DNA of 64,000 nucleotides from Epicoccum nigrum (lineage: Eukaryota; Ascomycota; Dothideomycetes; Pleosporales; Didymellaceae), in NCBI GenBank assembly GCA_002116315.1, contig KZ107842.1, forward strand, positions 1,455,469 to 1,519,468, written 5' to 3'. A program made the translations under genes and the position numbers. Positions 55,236 to 64,000 of the stretch are shown here, piece after piece. The notes under the pieces were generated by a model. The model saw only the letters and a program-made list of their open reading frames with translations. It was not told the origin of the DNA and did no database searches. Numbering within the stretch: the stretch's first letter is position 1; the number at the start of each line of letters is the position of its first letter.

Positions 55236-55972
55236 TCAACGAAAGTATCCATAGTCATCGGTATTCTCAGTGGAGACGATTGGCCCAACAGGTGACGTTG
55301 GCCCTGTAGAGACACTGGAATCTGTGGGCCCAGAAGTGTGCTCTTGCGGACGTTGACCGCGTGCTACCTTCAACCAGAACAGAATCTCTTGGTCGTCTGA
55401 GTGTTTCAAAGCTTGTGTGTAATTCATGAAGGTATGCTCTTGCGAGCTGGTAGCCTGCGTTGCGCGGAGGATCTCATTCTCGGTGCGTGCGCGCTGGAGA
55501 GCTTGCTTGAGGCGGTCGTTGTCTGATTGCAAAGAGTCTGTGTAGTTTTCGAGGGCGGTCAGCTTGGCTTCGAGGTTTCTCACATGGTAGTCTTTGCGTT
55601 CGTGGAAGGTGTGCTGATTGTCAGCGTCGTCTTCGAGCGAAAGCTGTGGAGAGCCCCCTTGCGAGGAAGCGATCCTGTTTATAAAAGACCCCGAAGGTGA
55701 GTGACTGTCGAATTGAACAGAAGTAATCCCAGCCGTGAGGAGTTCCGGAGAGGTGTCTTCATAAGCGTTTTCTACATCATGAGACGATAGTCGTTCAAGA
55801 CGTGGTTATTAATGGCCAGGTTGGAAGAGGCGACGCATCCAGTACGTGAACGGGCTACAGAGGTTGGTCTGACTGGAGTGGTAGCGGAAGACCCCGCGCC
55901 TTGTGTAGGATCGAAGCCCACGTAGTACAACGGCTGTCGTGGAGGGACAGGAGGGTACTCGGCCGTTGTCAT
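55236..55972 (-). CDS. bZIP-like protein with atypical basic region
   Basis: Two exons are proposed: 55846-55972 and 55236-55771 (220 aa), flanking a 74-bp intron (gtactgg...gatgtag); phases agree. The N-terminus is Pro/Tyr-rich (MTTAEYPPVPPRQPLYYVGF). Then NAYEDTSPELLTAGITSVQF and an acidic stretch (LSLEDDAD). From about residue 110 comes FHERKDYHVRNLEAKLTALE, followed by a leucine-zipper-like heptad helix (YTDSLQSDNDRLKQALQRAR, TENEILRATQ). FxERKxxHVxxLExKLxxLE is the end of a Yap-type basic region plus zipper, but the preceding N-x2-(A/Q)-x3-R motif is absent. It may have lost DNA binding, or an upstream exon is missing from my model. The C-terminal part is Ser/Thr/Pro-rich. An in-frame extension upstream of the ATG (without its own ATG) is also open. 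Confidence 0.5.
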
Positions 55973-56095
55973 CGGCCCTGGCTGCTGTTGAGGCTGCTTG
56001 TGATGACTCGGTTCACCCAGAGCACTGTCACTGGGTATGTTGCCTTGTGGGATTTCCGTGGCAACCTGATCGGCCTACCAATCTCTGTGTTCTTG

Positions 56096-56602
56096 TCAAA
56101 TACATTTGAAGTAAAAGACGGCGTCTTCGATATTACTGGCCGTCACCGCAGGACGTCTCATTGTTCCTTGTTTATAGCTCCGCATAAGAAAAGCAAGCCT
56201 CTCGGTGGCTTCGAGGTACTTGGTGTGTCTCTGGGTCGCGGTGAGATCGATAAAACCTTTGGAGGACCATTGAAGGAACTGCAGCGCCTCCCGAACTGTC
56301 GGTTCTTTGTGAGTCAATCACTCCTTGTTTTTCTCTTGGACGTAGATTCTATAGTAGAGGACTTTGTCTGACAAGTTATCCCACATGGTCTCATACTCGG
56401 AGAGGACCTCTACAAGGCGAGGGAGCATCGTAATATCACGTGGCCACCAATGAGGGTGACAGATCCACCAAAGCTCACACTCCGAGCTCATCAGTCTGAT
56501 TAAGGCTTGAAGCTCTGCGACACCTTCTTCATTGTTGTGGTTGATGCTGGGGTTATGGCTGGTGCCGTAGTTGGCTTCGCTGTCATCATCTGAACTAGGC
56601 AT
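56096..56602 (-). pseudogene. Open frame interrupted by one in-frame UGA
   Basis: From ATG 56602 the frame reads MPSSDDDSEANYGTSHNPSI, ...ELWWICHPHWWPRDITMLPR, ...MWDNLSDKVLYYRIYVQEKN, then a TGA at 56320-56318, and without any shift continues THKEPTVREALQFLQWSSKG, ATQRHTKYLEATERLAFLMR up to TGA at 56098-56096. Both halves are helix-rich and protein-like. An intron could remove the stop (for example donors gtcctc or gtccaa with acceptor gcgctgcag), but those donors are weak. It may be a young pseudogene, a mis-modelled spliced gene, or a read-through product. It could also be the upstream part of the bZIP-like gene; the phases I tried for a connecting intron did not match well. Confidence 0.4.
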
Positions 56603-58575
56603 CTGGCGGGTCAGCACGCGTGACAGATTAAGCAGGCGCTCCGAATACTTACTTCTGTGGTTTTCAGAGAGCAGAGGGTAAGCTCGCAGTGAGAGCGAGA
56701 GTGTTCACGCAAGAGTGAAGGCGTGCCAAGCCAGCTAAGCTCAAGACGTGCTGTCGAAGGACAAGGCCATAGTCAAGTGAAAGCTCTCCTGGTGAAATAT
56801 CTCGACATGTAGCATGTCATAGGCCTTGCCTTCACTTCCCTCTCGCGCGTCTCACAATCTCATGCGCGCTCTCTCACGCACTCTAACTTACAAACTTACC
56901 TCAGAATTATCGCTGTATATAAGCTAAAAGATACGACTGCATGTTATCAAACCTGCAATCATCTGAAATGGTGGTGCAGGGGTTCAAACAACCCTGAGGC
57001 TATCTCCTCAAGCGCTCCAAAAGAGCGCCAGTTCAAATCCGGATGAAACCAGTGATAGCTTTGAATGGCAATCCCTAAGCCAGGAAGTGTTAGGGCTCTT
57101 GTTAAGCAGGATAAGCTTGAGGTTTTCAGCAGTTGAATGAAGATTGTACTTAACAAAAGTTAAGACAGATGCGACTGTACTTTTTGCTACTTTTTTGCCA
57201 CTTTGATCTTGGGGCGGGTGTGAAGTAGTGACGGAGGTCTTGAGCCGACAACACAGCGTTGGAAGGAACTGAAATACACATACAGGATGCAAATCTATAC
57301 GAGACATGAGAGGTATTCGACCTGATATATTCTTACTCTATAGAACTGCGCTCTTACCTGAGAGTGCACTAACAATTAGCGTATCATGAGTAGGCAGCCG
57401 TCGTACACTTGCTCTCGACTTAAACTGCTGTCAGCGGCAGCATCCCATATAGTCCCTATACAACACCAAATGTTAGTCTGTAACCGTAATGCTCTGCACA
57501 GGTGACTGTCGCAACTGCATATCACGCTGGAGCTGGTGGCCGACTCTCTCATTCAAGTGACCTGGAGCCATGTGTCCAGTAGGGACTCAAATTGCGTCGA
57601 AAAAGAACCCAAAAACATAATCGTTGTCACTGAAGCACACAGATATTTTGAAAGCATCTAAAAGAGCTTCAGAATAATAATCTGCCATGTTAGGGTCAGT
57701 GTAATCTCCAGAATCCAAATCCAGCTCTCTCAGGACTGTGACCGAAGTTATACTTGAAAAGGACAGCATAACTACTTAGACGCAAATGTCAAACTCGTAG
57801 ATGTAACAACGTAGATGTTCCAGTTTCCGATATCCGCACCTTCCCTGTTTCTAAGAAGCCACTTGGCATAACCACTGTTGCTTCCCCTTCTTTGCCGGTT
57901 AGGATATCCCCCAGAGCCGATAAATTCTGGTTGGTAACTGTGATGTCACTACTCGACGAAAATGCACCTCGTTACTTCCCAACTCCAGGATCATACCCAC
58001 AATATGTAACCACTACGACCACGGTTCGAAATAGATGCTTATCGTAGCGTCCCGCATACGTTATCTAAGCAGCAAGGCGATAGCAATAAAGCCGCATCTC
58101 CTTAAAGCCATCGATGAGTCTACCTTCGCTAAACGTGTATGTGCAATCCAATAGAAGGTGTTCAATCTTGTCAAATACAAAGAAGGGAGCCAAAACCAAG
58201 ACTTGCAGTATGGTAGGGCTACAGTGAGAACGAGAGCCTCGAAGACCTTATCAAAGTCCAAGACCGGTACTCACAACCACAAACATACACTCCTGAATAG
58301 GCAATCTACTCCTCAAAGCTGCCTTTTTAAGCATCTCGAGCTTGAAAGCCAAATCACACGGCCATGGCTCTTCTGGTACGCGCCCTTCTTGCAACATGAC
58401 CGTGGAATACAAAAGCCTCCGCCTCCCCCAGATATGCAAAGCAACCCATCGAATACATATCCGTATCCCAATACACTTCAACAACACCTACTGAACACAC
58501 GCAGTAAGCCCCCGCTTCACCCCAGCTCCCATCTCTTTCATCCCCAAGTAACCGCATCTCGCCACTCCACAGACA
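56603..58575. other. Gene-poor, AT-richer region, 1.97 kb
   Basis: AT-rich relative to the window, with short frames only. It contains the hairpin-rich element at 56,959-57,046 (separate entry). No transposon proteins or terminal repeats recognised; it could hold old, degraded mobile-element sequence. Confidence 0.4.
56959..57046 (+). ncRNA. Possible tRNA-like structured element (degenerate)
   Basis: An 88-nt segment whose ends can pair over 7 bp (TCATCTG at 56959-56965 with CGGATGA at 57040-57046, one G-U). Inside are three hairpins: CAGGGGTT/AACCCTG (56977-56996), TGAGG/CCTCA (56995-57010) and GCGCTC/GAGCGC (57012-57028, loop caaaa). TGGTGCAGGGG (56972) fits a Pol III box A pattern and GTTCAAATCC (57031) fits box B. 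The long third hairpin is placed like the variable arm of Ser/Leu tRNAs. But box B is followed directly by the outer stem, leaving no proper T stem, so it is not a functional tRNA as it stands. It could be a tRNA-derived repeat or coincidence. Confidence 0.25.
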
Positions 58576-58959
58576 ATGCACCTCCCGCTCAGCGAGCTCC
58601 TGGCCCTCCTCAGCCAAACCCCTCAATTCACCAACGGTGCCCCGATCACCCCCGATGTCTGCGCCGGCCAGGAATACCGCTGCGCCCCAACGCTCGACAA
58701 GGTCGAAGCCTGCCACCCGACCGCCGGCTGGCAAACAATGTGCAACGACTACGGCGATTGCCGTTCCCTCATATGCAGCATGAAGTGGTGTGCTGGCGTC
58801 GATATGAGAAACATCGCCTGCCCTAGAATCGACAAGGAGATGCGCAAGCGCGGGTTTCACTGGGGCATCGACATGGACGAGTATTTCGAGCCCAACGGGG
58901 TTACTACTACCGAGTCGGGGAGCAGCACCGAGGAGGAGGGCGGTGGTGCGGGAACTTAG
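58576..58959 (+). CDS. Small cysteine-rich protein, 127 aa, 8 Cys
   Basis: ATG at 58576 (acagacaATGcac). The product starts MHLPLSELLALLSQTPQFTN, a helix too polar to be a clear signal peptide, then holds eight cysteines within residues 29-82: DVCAGQEYRC, EACHPTAGWQTMC, DCRSLICSMKWC and NIACPR. Eight cysteines could form four disulphides. The tail is acidic and Gly/Glu-rich (SSTEEEGGGAGT). If an upstream exon supplies a signal peptide, this would look like a secreted effector-type protein. Without one, it might be a cytosolic or nuclear zinc-binding protein. Not recognised as a known family. Confidence 0.55.
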   Translation: MHLPLSELLALLSQTPQFTNGAPITPDVCAGQEYRCAPTLDKVEACHPTAGWQTMCNDYGDCRSLICSMKWCAGVDMRNIACPRIDKEMRKRGFHWGIDMDEYFEPNGVTTTESGSSTEEEGGGAGT

Positions 58960-59519
58960 CGGGTGGGTGAGTAAGGGGGGAGAGGCGAATGGGTTGCGTG
59001 GGGTTGCTGACAAGTGTGCAGTCTGTGGACTACACTCGTGGTGGGTTGGGACTGGGGTGCTGAGGCGCCCTGCTAAGGGATCGAGGAAATGGAATGGGGT
59101 GGAGGATGGCTTGGAACAGGAACGTCAACGGCTATTGTGGTGGAAGTGAATGTCACGTTGTAGGGGATGTTCGATTCAACGCAAAATGGAAAACGGGTAA
59201 ACCACATGCATTGCTTGTCAGGTCTTGGGTGTGTTCGACATGTGGTGTTTCCTGCTGAGCGCAGGCAGTGTCAAAATTGTTCTTCCTCGGGCCTTCTGCC
59301 AATTGCGCATGGGATGACGCAGTGAACAATATCACCAAGGGCTCGTCTTGAGACAGGCAGACGAACACTTGGTCGAAACCCTAACGCCGAACTGCATATC
59401 TGGGCCGAAGGTTTGATCTCTACGGTCAGGCGAGGGCCCTGTGGACGGAGCGTGTGCCTACTGGCATGATGGTGCCCTGGCCCCCAGCTATTTCAATGTC
59501 GCTCGCTGCTGCTGCCCAT
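58960..59519. other. Convergent intergenic region
   Basis: 560 bp between convergent 3' ends. G-rich just after 58,960. No gene recognised. Confidence 0.4.
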
Positions 59520-59765
59520 TCAATCCTCCTCCACGACCTCCTCCCCGTAGTTCTCCTCCTCCTTTGCATCGCCCGCCTTGTCGTCGGCCATCTTCTGGGT
59601 CAGGAAAGTGTTGATGTCGCCCTGCAGCGTCCGGAGGCTCGACTGCAGGTCTGCGAAGTACGCAACGCGGTCGGTGGTCGAGGAGGACGCCGAGGCTGCA
59701 GGCAGCGGAGCAGAGAGCTCGTGCGTGCCGCTTGGCGATGCGTAGGCGGCGGAGAGGGTCGACAT
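59520..59765 (-). CDS. GON7: EKC/KEOPS complex subunit Gon7
   Basis: A single exon of 81 aa. The start at 59765 (MSTLSAAYASPSGTHELSAP) is preferred; the same frame is open 36 codons further upstream (ATG at 59873), but only the shorter form matches the family. Gon7 caps the KEOPS complex (Kae1-Bud32-Pcc1-Cgi121), which makes the t6A modification of tRNAs decoding ANN codons and affects telomeres and transcription. The motif set is a Ser/Pro-rich N-terminus, TDRVAYFADLQSSLRTLQGD, INTFLTQKMADDKAG and the characteristic acidic end EEENYGEEVVEED. Fungal Gon7 proteins are about this size. It is divergent from the HbrB gene. Confidence 0.82.
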   Translation of the reverse strand: MSTLSAAYASPSGTHELSAPLPAASASSSTTDRVAYFADLQSSLRTLQGDINTFLTQKMADDKAGDAKEEENYGEEVVEED

Positions 59766-60200
59766 GGCGGCGGAGGTGCTGCGGCGGGACGGTGGTGCTG
59801 ACGGCTGTGCAGGAACGGCCCAGGAACGGTCCAAGAACAGGGCGTGGGCGTGGGCGTTGGCGCTGGTGTTCAAGGTTCAAGCAGGTGGGGCAGTGTGGGG
59901 AAGCCTTTCAGCCTCATCTCATGCATGGATCGCCCGAGAGCTAAGGCGACCCTCAAGGCTCAAGACGTCTCTCCTACAACATCCAGCCACATTCTTCGAA
60001 GCCATGTTATGACCTGCCCGAGGACCGAGGACCGAGGACGAGCGCACAACCGCATTCTATGGTAGACCTGTCATGCTGGCCATGATCACAACGACCGTGA
60101 CGACGTGACCGCCCGCAGCCGCAGCCTCCGCGAAAGCGAAGCCACTTTACGACCGTTACCACCTGCCGCTGCCGCTGCCGCTGCCGCAGTGCAACACGCC
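59766..60200. promoter_or_regulatory. Bidirectional promoter GON7 / HbrB
   Basis: 435 bp between the two divergent start codons. The HbrB frame is open for a further 32 codons upstream of its first ATG (to 60,105), so part of this may be translated only if a non-ATG start is used. No specific site recognised. Confidence 0.45.
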
Positions 60201-62762
60201 ATGCAGCCGCCGACCTCTCCTCCCCCGCCAGTGCCAGTGCCGCAGACGCCCAGCCTGCACCGCCCGTCGCTCGATGGCTACGACTCGGACGGCTCGCAGG
60301 CGACACTGCAGCAGACGCGCCGCTCGCCCATGCACCAGCACCAGCACCAGCACCAGCAGCACCAGCACCAGCACCAGCACTCGCACCCGCCCTCGATCAA
60401 GTCGCCTGCGTCCGAGTCGGCCCCGGCTATCACACCCGCACCCGCCCCAAACTACTCGCGCCCTGCCATCGCCACGGCCCAGAGCCAGACGTCGCTCATC
60501 GACCGCGCCCACCTCGGCCACCGCCCGCGACAGCGCTCGCAGGGCTACTTCGAGCCCAGCCTCTCCTCCATGCGCAGCGAGGGACTCATGGCCCCGCCCT
60601 CCCAGCACCTCACCGCGAGCCAGATCGCCGCCCAGGCCGCCTACCAGAGCGTCCAGCACATGCGGAGGCGCTCTACCACCATACCCGCCCCCGCCGATAA
60701 CGCCCACGCCCACGCCCAGCCCAGCCGCGGCCAGCCCGCAAGCCCACCGCCCATGCCCGCCATGACCTTCAAGACGAACGGCATGACCTACCACCACAAC
60801 AACATGCAGCCCAGGTCCACGGCCGCGACCGCCGCCAACGCCGCCTTCCCTGCCAGCCCCTTGACGTCGCCGGGCTTCCAAGAGACGCAGGCGCAGAGCA
60901 CCTCCGGACAGGCGTCGCCCCGGCTCGCTTCGGCCACGCCGGAACTGGTGCTGCAGAAGGCGCCCAAGGAAAAGAGCAAGATGAAGCTGTTCTCGTCCAA
61001 GCCCAAGACGGTCGAGCTGGACAAGCCGGGCGACAAGAAGAGCCAGCCGCTGCCCTCGCCCGGCAAGATGGGCATCGGCATACACAGCTCACACGCCCTC
61101 AACCGCGTCATGAACCAGTCGACAACCAGCCTGCTCGACTCGGGCGCAAGCAGTGGCAACGCGTCTCTGTACTCGTCTGCGAATGCTTCGACATCCACTC
61201 TTGTACCAAAGGTCGAGAAAGAGAAGGAGAAACACAAGCACCACTTTCTTTCGCGGACAAAGGCAAAGCTGAAAGACAAAGACGACCACGCATTACCGCT
61301 GTCGTCGGCAAACAGCACATCACGGCCCACGAATCCCAACGCGCCCGAGTCGCTATACAATTTCGCTCCCTCGTCGCCGTTGCCTGGCGGCTCGTTTCCC
61401 AGCTCAGTGACAGGGCTGGACCTCAGGCACGGCGGTCGCGGGCTGCGAGAAGCGAAGAAGAACGCCAAAGCTGCAGCCTATCTTGGAGACAACCTGGATC
61501 CAAGCTACCAGTCACGGCCTTCGTTCAGCACCGAGCGCTCCGATGTGTGGCCCTCGCTGGGCGGCGGCTTGGGCACCACGCCCGGCGCTGCAGGCTCAGG
61601 GACCGCCATCCCCCACACAGCCGAAATGCTGAACCTGGGCTCGTCGTTTGGTGTCAACGGGCTCTCGCCGGACGACGCGTGGCCTTTGCTGAAGGCGCGG
61701 GTGTTGTTGATATTTGAAGGCGAGGATCCACGACCACCAGTCGAGGACTTCAACGCTCTCGTCACAGTGCACATCAAGCGCTGCATCCAGAAGCGCTCGC
61801 CCATCCTGCTGATCGAAGACCTGAACGAGCTCCTCTACACGGGCTTTGGCTCGCTGGACCAAACGCTACGGCACATCCCCGACGACCGCCTCATCCCGCA
61901 TCTTGTCGAAATGTGGCTCGTCGTCTTCACCACCATCCTGCCCTTCCTCCAAGCCGTCTTCCTGCCCCTGGACCTCGAGTTCAGAGGCACGGGCATCATG
62001 TCGAGCGTGCAGGCCAGCGAGTTCTGGGGCGTCATGCTGCCGGACGAGATGAACACCAAGTCGCCGACGCACAAGAACATCCCCATCCTGGGCGAGCTGG
62101 AGGTGCGGCGCATCACGCTGCTCATGTTCCGCGACATTGTCATCCTGCCGCGGTACGACAGCCTCATGGCCATCTTCTCGCGGCTGTCGCTCGAGAACCT
62201 CAACCCGGGGCTGGAGTCCCCCTCGCCCATCCCGGACGCGCGCCCGGGGACCGCGTCCAGCGCGTCCGACGCGCTCGCCGGCCTCCCCGCCAGCCTCGCC
62301 GCCAACGCCAACGCCACGTCGCACTCGTCCGCGGGCTACCTCGAATCGGCCAGCGGCTCGTCGCTGCCGCCCTCCAGCCGCTCGCGCGCCACCAGCAACA
62401 CCTCGGCCGGCTCCTTCAGCTCCAACCCCCACTCCCATCCCTCCTCGCTCAACCCCGCCGCCGCCAGCCTGCCCGCCGCCAGCAGCCTCCGCCAGCAGCC
62501 CATGGACTCGGCCAAGGTCACCGAAACCGTCGGCAGGATGCTGCAGTGCGTGTCCGTGCTGGTCAGCCTGCAGAGCGGCGACGAGTCCCAGGAGAAGATG
62601 GCGCGCATGAGCAAGGAGCTGAAATACAACTGGCTCGGGAGGGGGCGCACGGGCAGGCAGAGGCAGGGGTTCGTGGGGTCGCGGCGCGGGGGGTTGAACT
62701 TGAGTTTAGGGGGGATGAGTTTGGGGTTGGAAGTGCCTGAGGAGGTGGAGGTGGGGGGGTAG
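60201..62762 (+). CDS. hbrB: HbrB-like protein, TORC2 subunit (Bit61/Protor family)
   Basis: A single exon of 853 aa from the first ATG (60201). HbrB was identified in Aspergillus nidulans as a hyperbranching locus; the family (Bit61 in yeast, PROTOR in animals) binds TORC2, which controls polarity and membrane homeostasis. The first ~480 residues are disordered, with a His/Gln repeat (HQHQHQHQQHQHQHQHSH near residue 45), Ser/Pro-rich stretches and a Lys-rich patch (PKEKSKMKLFSSKPK). The HbrB domain runs about 490-670: WPLLKARVLLIFEGEDPRPP, VEDFNALVTVHIKRCI, PILLIEDLNELLYTG, LVEMWLVVFTTILPFLQAVF, LPLDLEFRGTG and FWGVMLPDEM. The second half of the domain (about 765-810) includes KVTETVGRMLQCVSVLVSLQ. 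No intron is needed. Confidence 0.9.
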   Translation: MQPPTSPPPPVPVPQTPSLHRPSLDGYDSDGSQATLQQTRRSPMHQHQHQHQQHQHQHQHSHPPSIKSPASESAPAITPAPAPNYSRPAIATAQSQTSLIDRAHLGHRPRQRSQGYFEPSLSSMRSEGLMAPPSQHLTASQIAAQAAYQSVQHMRRRSTTIPAPADNAHAHAQPSRGQPASPPPMPAMTFKTNGMTYHHNNMQPRSTAATAANAAFPASPLTSPGFQETQAQSTSGQASPRLASATPELVLQKAPKEKSKMKLFSSKPKTVELDKPGDKKSQPLPSPGKMGIGIHSSHALNRVMNQSTTSLLDSGASSGNASLYSSANASTSTLVPKVEKEKEKHKHHFLSRTKAKLKDKDDHALPLSSANSTSRPTNPNAPESLYNFAPSSPLPGGSFPSSVTGLDLRHGGRGLREAKKNAKAAAYLGDNLDPSYQSRPSFSTERSDVWPSLGGGLGTTPGAAGSGTAIPHTAEMLNLGSSFGVNGLSPDDAWPLLKARVLLIFEGEDPRPPVEDFNALVTVHIKRCIQKRSPILLIEDLNELLYTGFGSLDQTLRHIPDDRLIPHLVEMWLVVFTTILPFLQAVFLPLDLEFRGTGIMSSVQASEFWGVMLPDEMNTKSPTHKNIPILGELEVRRITLLMFRDIVILPRYDSLMAIFSRLSLENLNPGLESPSPIPDARPGTASSASDALAGLPASLAANANATSHSSAGYLESASGSSLPPSSRSRATSNTSAGSFSSNPHSHPSSLNPAAASLPAASSLRQQPMDSAKVTETVGRMLQCVSVLVSLQSGDESQEKMARMSKELKYNWLGRGRTGRQRQGFVGSRRGGLNLSLGGMSLGLEVPEEVEVGG
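60333..60388. repeat. CAGCAC-type coding repeat (His/Gln tract) in hbrB
   Basis: Repeated CAC/CAG codons encode an alternating His-Gln tract near residue 45 of the HbrB protein. Such tracts commonly vary in length between strains. Confidence 0.85.
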
Positions 62763-63302
62763 GGTGGGTAGGGGCTGTAGGGGGTACGCGGGGTAGGCTA
62801 AGCACAGTGTCCATGTTCCATGGTCGGGGCAAAGGTAGAAGGAGACGAGGCATTTTCCGGACGCCGCGTGGGAAGGACGGACACGCGGCGTAAATCTCAC
62901 ACCTTGTCGCTTGCTGTGGTATCCACGCACGTGCGAATCCACCACAGTTTTCGCGCGACAGTCGCTTTCCAAGGCCCCCACGTCCCTGTTCCCCCACACG
63001 CCTTTGAAAGTCCTACCCACCCCCTTTTCCCTTTCTCTGCACACGCAGTCGTACGTTTCGCGCGCGTGGGCGGCGCCTGAGGACTCAGACATATATACAC
63101 ACCGTTAGACACACACACAAGTGAGTGAGTGAGTGAGTTCACACACCCCGGCGCGCACAGCTCTATTGAATGCCTGCACGCACTCCCCTACTCCTGCACT
63201 CCCTCTCTCCCGTGGGGTCTTCTTCACTCCCTCCTTTGCTCACCCTCCCGTAGGGTCTTCTCCTGTAGTGTCTTCTTACCCACCCATCCCCTGCGCCTGT
63301 GT

Positions 63303-63330
63303 TAGTAGTAGTAGTAGTAGTAGTAGTAGT
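63303..63330. repeat. (TAG)9 microsatellite
   Basis: Nine uninterrupted TAG units preceded by gt and followed by tgcc. Confidence 0.9.
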
Positions 63331-63501
63331 GCCATTGCCACCAGCACCCGCAACCTGGCGACCTCTCTCAGTGCGCCTCTCTGCTTCTTTCGGAGTTGGG
63401 TGCCTTTGTTGTTTACCCGGGGAGCGTCGTTAGCCAAGTCGTCGTCGTTGCAGCTGGGCGTGCGTTGCAGCTAGGTGAGCGAGTGAGTAAGGAAGCAGTA
63501 A

Positions 63502-63543
63502 GGGCTGGCGGCTCGGGGCTGGCGGCTCGGGGCTGGCGGCTCG
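63502..63543. repeat. Three tandem copies of a 14-bp GC-rich unit
   Basis: The unit gggctggcggctcg is repeated perfectly at 63502, 63516 and 63530, followed by a partial fourth copy (gggctt). Confidence 0.92.
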
Positions 63544-63783
63544 GGGCTTGGGGGTGGGTTCGACGTATCTGCTCGTCTCTACCTGTATTGTATCCTAACC
63601 CCCCGCGCAGCACAGCGTGTAGAAAGGTCCCGGCGTACAGTCCAGGCCAGGGTAGGGAGGGCGCGAGGGCGCGCAGATCCCCAGGACAGCGGGGCGTGGG
63701 CTTTGAGCAGCGAGCGGAGCGGGGGGTTCTGAGAGTGGGTGGGTAGGGTGCTTGGCGTGTCGAACGAGAGTGCGAGAGAGTGC

Positions 63784-63842
63784 GAGAGGGGGGGGGGGTA
63801 GATGCGGACAGGGAAGGAGGAGGGGGGGGGGGGGGGGGGGCG
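63784..63842. repeat. Poly-G tracts, G-quadruplex candidate
   Basis: A run of about ten G at 63,789-63,798 and a run of about eighteen G near 63,822-63,840, with ggaggagg between. Such tracts often fold into G-quadruplexes and are prone to sequencing length errors, so the exact counts should be treated with caution. Confidence 0.75.
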
Positions 63843-64000
63843 AGTGCGCGTGACTACTCTTCCAGGCTTCCAACCTTTGTGCATCACCCTCGTTCCATCT
63901 CATCTCGCCTCCCCGTGCGTGTATAATAGATTACTGTATCTCACCTTAGCAGTGTAATAGTGACACATCTGCGAGCAGACTAAACTCTTGCAGTGTCTCC

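Larger units (their letters stand above)
62763..64000. other. 3' region of hbrB and microsatellite-rich sequence
   Basis: 1.24 kb with no supportable gene. It includes (GTGA)n at 63,120-63,138, (TAG)9 at 63,303-63,330, a 14-bp tandem repeat at 63,502-63,543, and G-runs at about 63,789-63,798 and 63,822-63,840. Confidence 0.6.

Noticed and set aside
60156..61085. 309-codon minus-strand frame
   Set aside because: Antisense of the low-complexity N-terminal half of hbrB; Gly/Arg/Val-rich repeats come from the His/Gln and Pro/Ala codons.

Overview
The window is nuclear DNA of a filamentous ascomycete (Pezizomycotina). Short introns (about 45-120 bp) with GTRNGT donors and CTNAC-type branch sites occur in most genes. 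The families present are typical of this group: AcuM-type Zn2Cys6 factor, HbrB, fungal tetraspanin, Rax1-type RGS protein, fungal P450. My best guess is Dothideomycetes, from overall similarity only. Gene order shows no operons. Nothing indicates a virus, plasmid, CRISPR array or intact transposon, and I found no convincing tRNA or rRNA gene.

Layout. 0-6.4 kb (all minus): 5' part of the meiotic ZMM gene SPO22/ZIP4, an AcuM-like gluconeogenesis regulator whose zinc cluster is spread over micro-exons, and a CENP-Q/Fta7 kinetochore gene. 6.4-13 kb: a 1038-aa conserved protein of unknown role, a signal-peptide/C-terminal-TM protein, and a secreted GlcG/HbpS-like protein. 14.5-20.6 kb (all plus): a secreted, probably GPI-anchored zincin-like protein lacking HExxH, two small lineage-specific proteins, and a SET-domain protein. 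21-28 kb: a fungal tetraspanin, a short basic protein, and an SPX-SLC13 phosphate transporter. 28.4-33.6 kb: a cytochrome P450 and an allantoate-permease-type MFS transporter in the same orientation, a possible small metabolic pair.

34.7-36.3 kb: complex I subunit B8 (NDUFA2) and mitochondrial pyruvate carrier MPC2 are divergent from a 290-bp promoter. 36.4-40.5 kb: a zinc-ribbon-like protein, a striking 87-aa protein with 16 cysteines, a GNAT acetyltransferase and a conserved unknown. 41.7-50 kb: a secreted M14 carboxypeptidase, a large Ser/Arg/Pro-rich protein with CxxC pairs, and a Rax1-type RGS membrane protein.

50-58.5 kb is gene-poor: one 342-aa unknown, a bZIP-like gene with an atypical basic region, an open frame broken by one UGA, and a compact hairpin-rich element with Pol III box-like motifs. 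58.5-62.8 kb: a small Cys-rich protein, KEOPS subunit Gon7, and the TORC2 subunit HbrB, the last two divergent. The final 1.2 kb is microsatellite and poly-G sequence.

Most genes are unrelated housekeeping loci. The pairs with a plausible functional link are NDUFA2/MPC2 (mitochondrial pyruvate and respiration) and P450/MFS. I did not find a strongly supported novel multi-gene system. All exon coordinates were inferred by eye from splice signals, reading-frame continuity and remembered family conservation.
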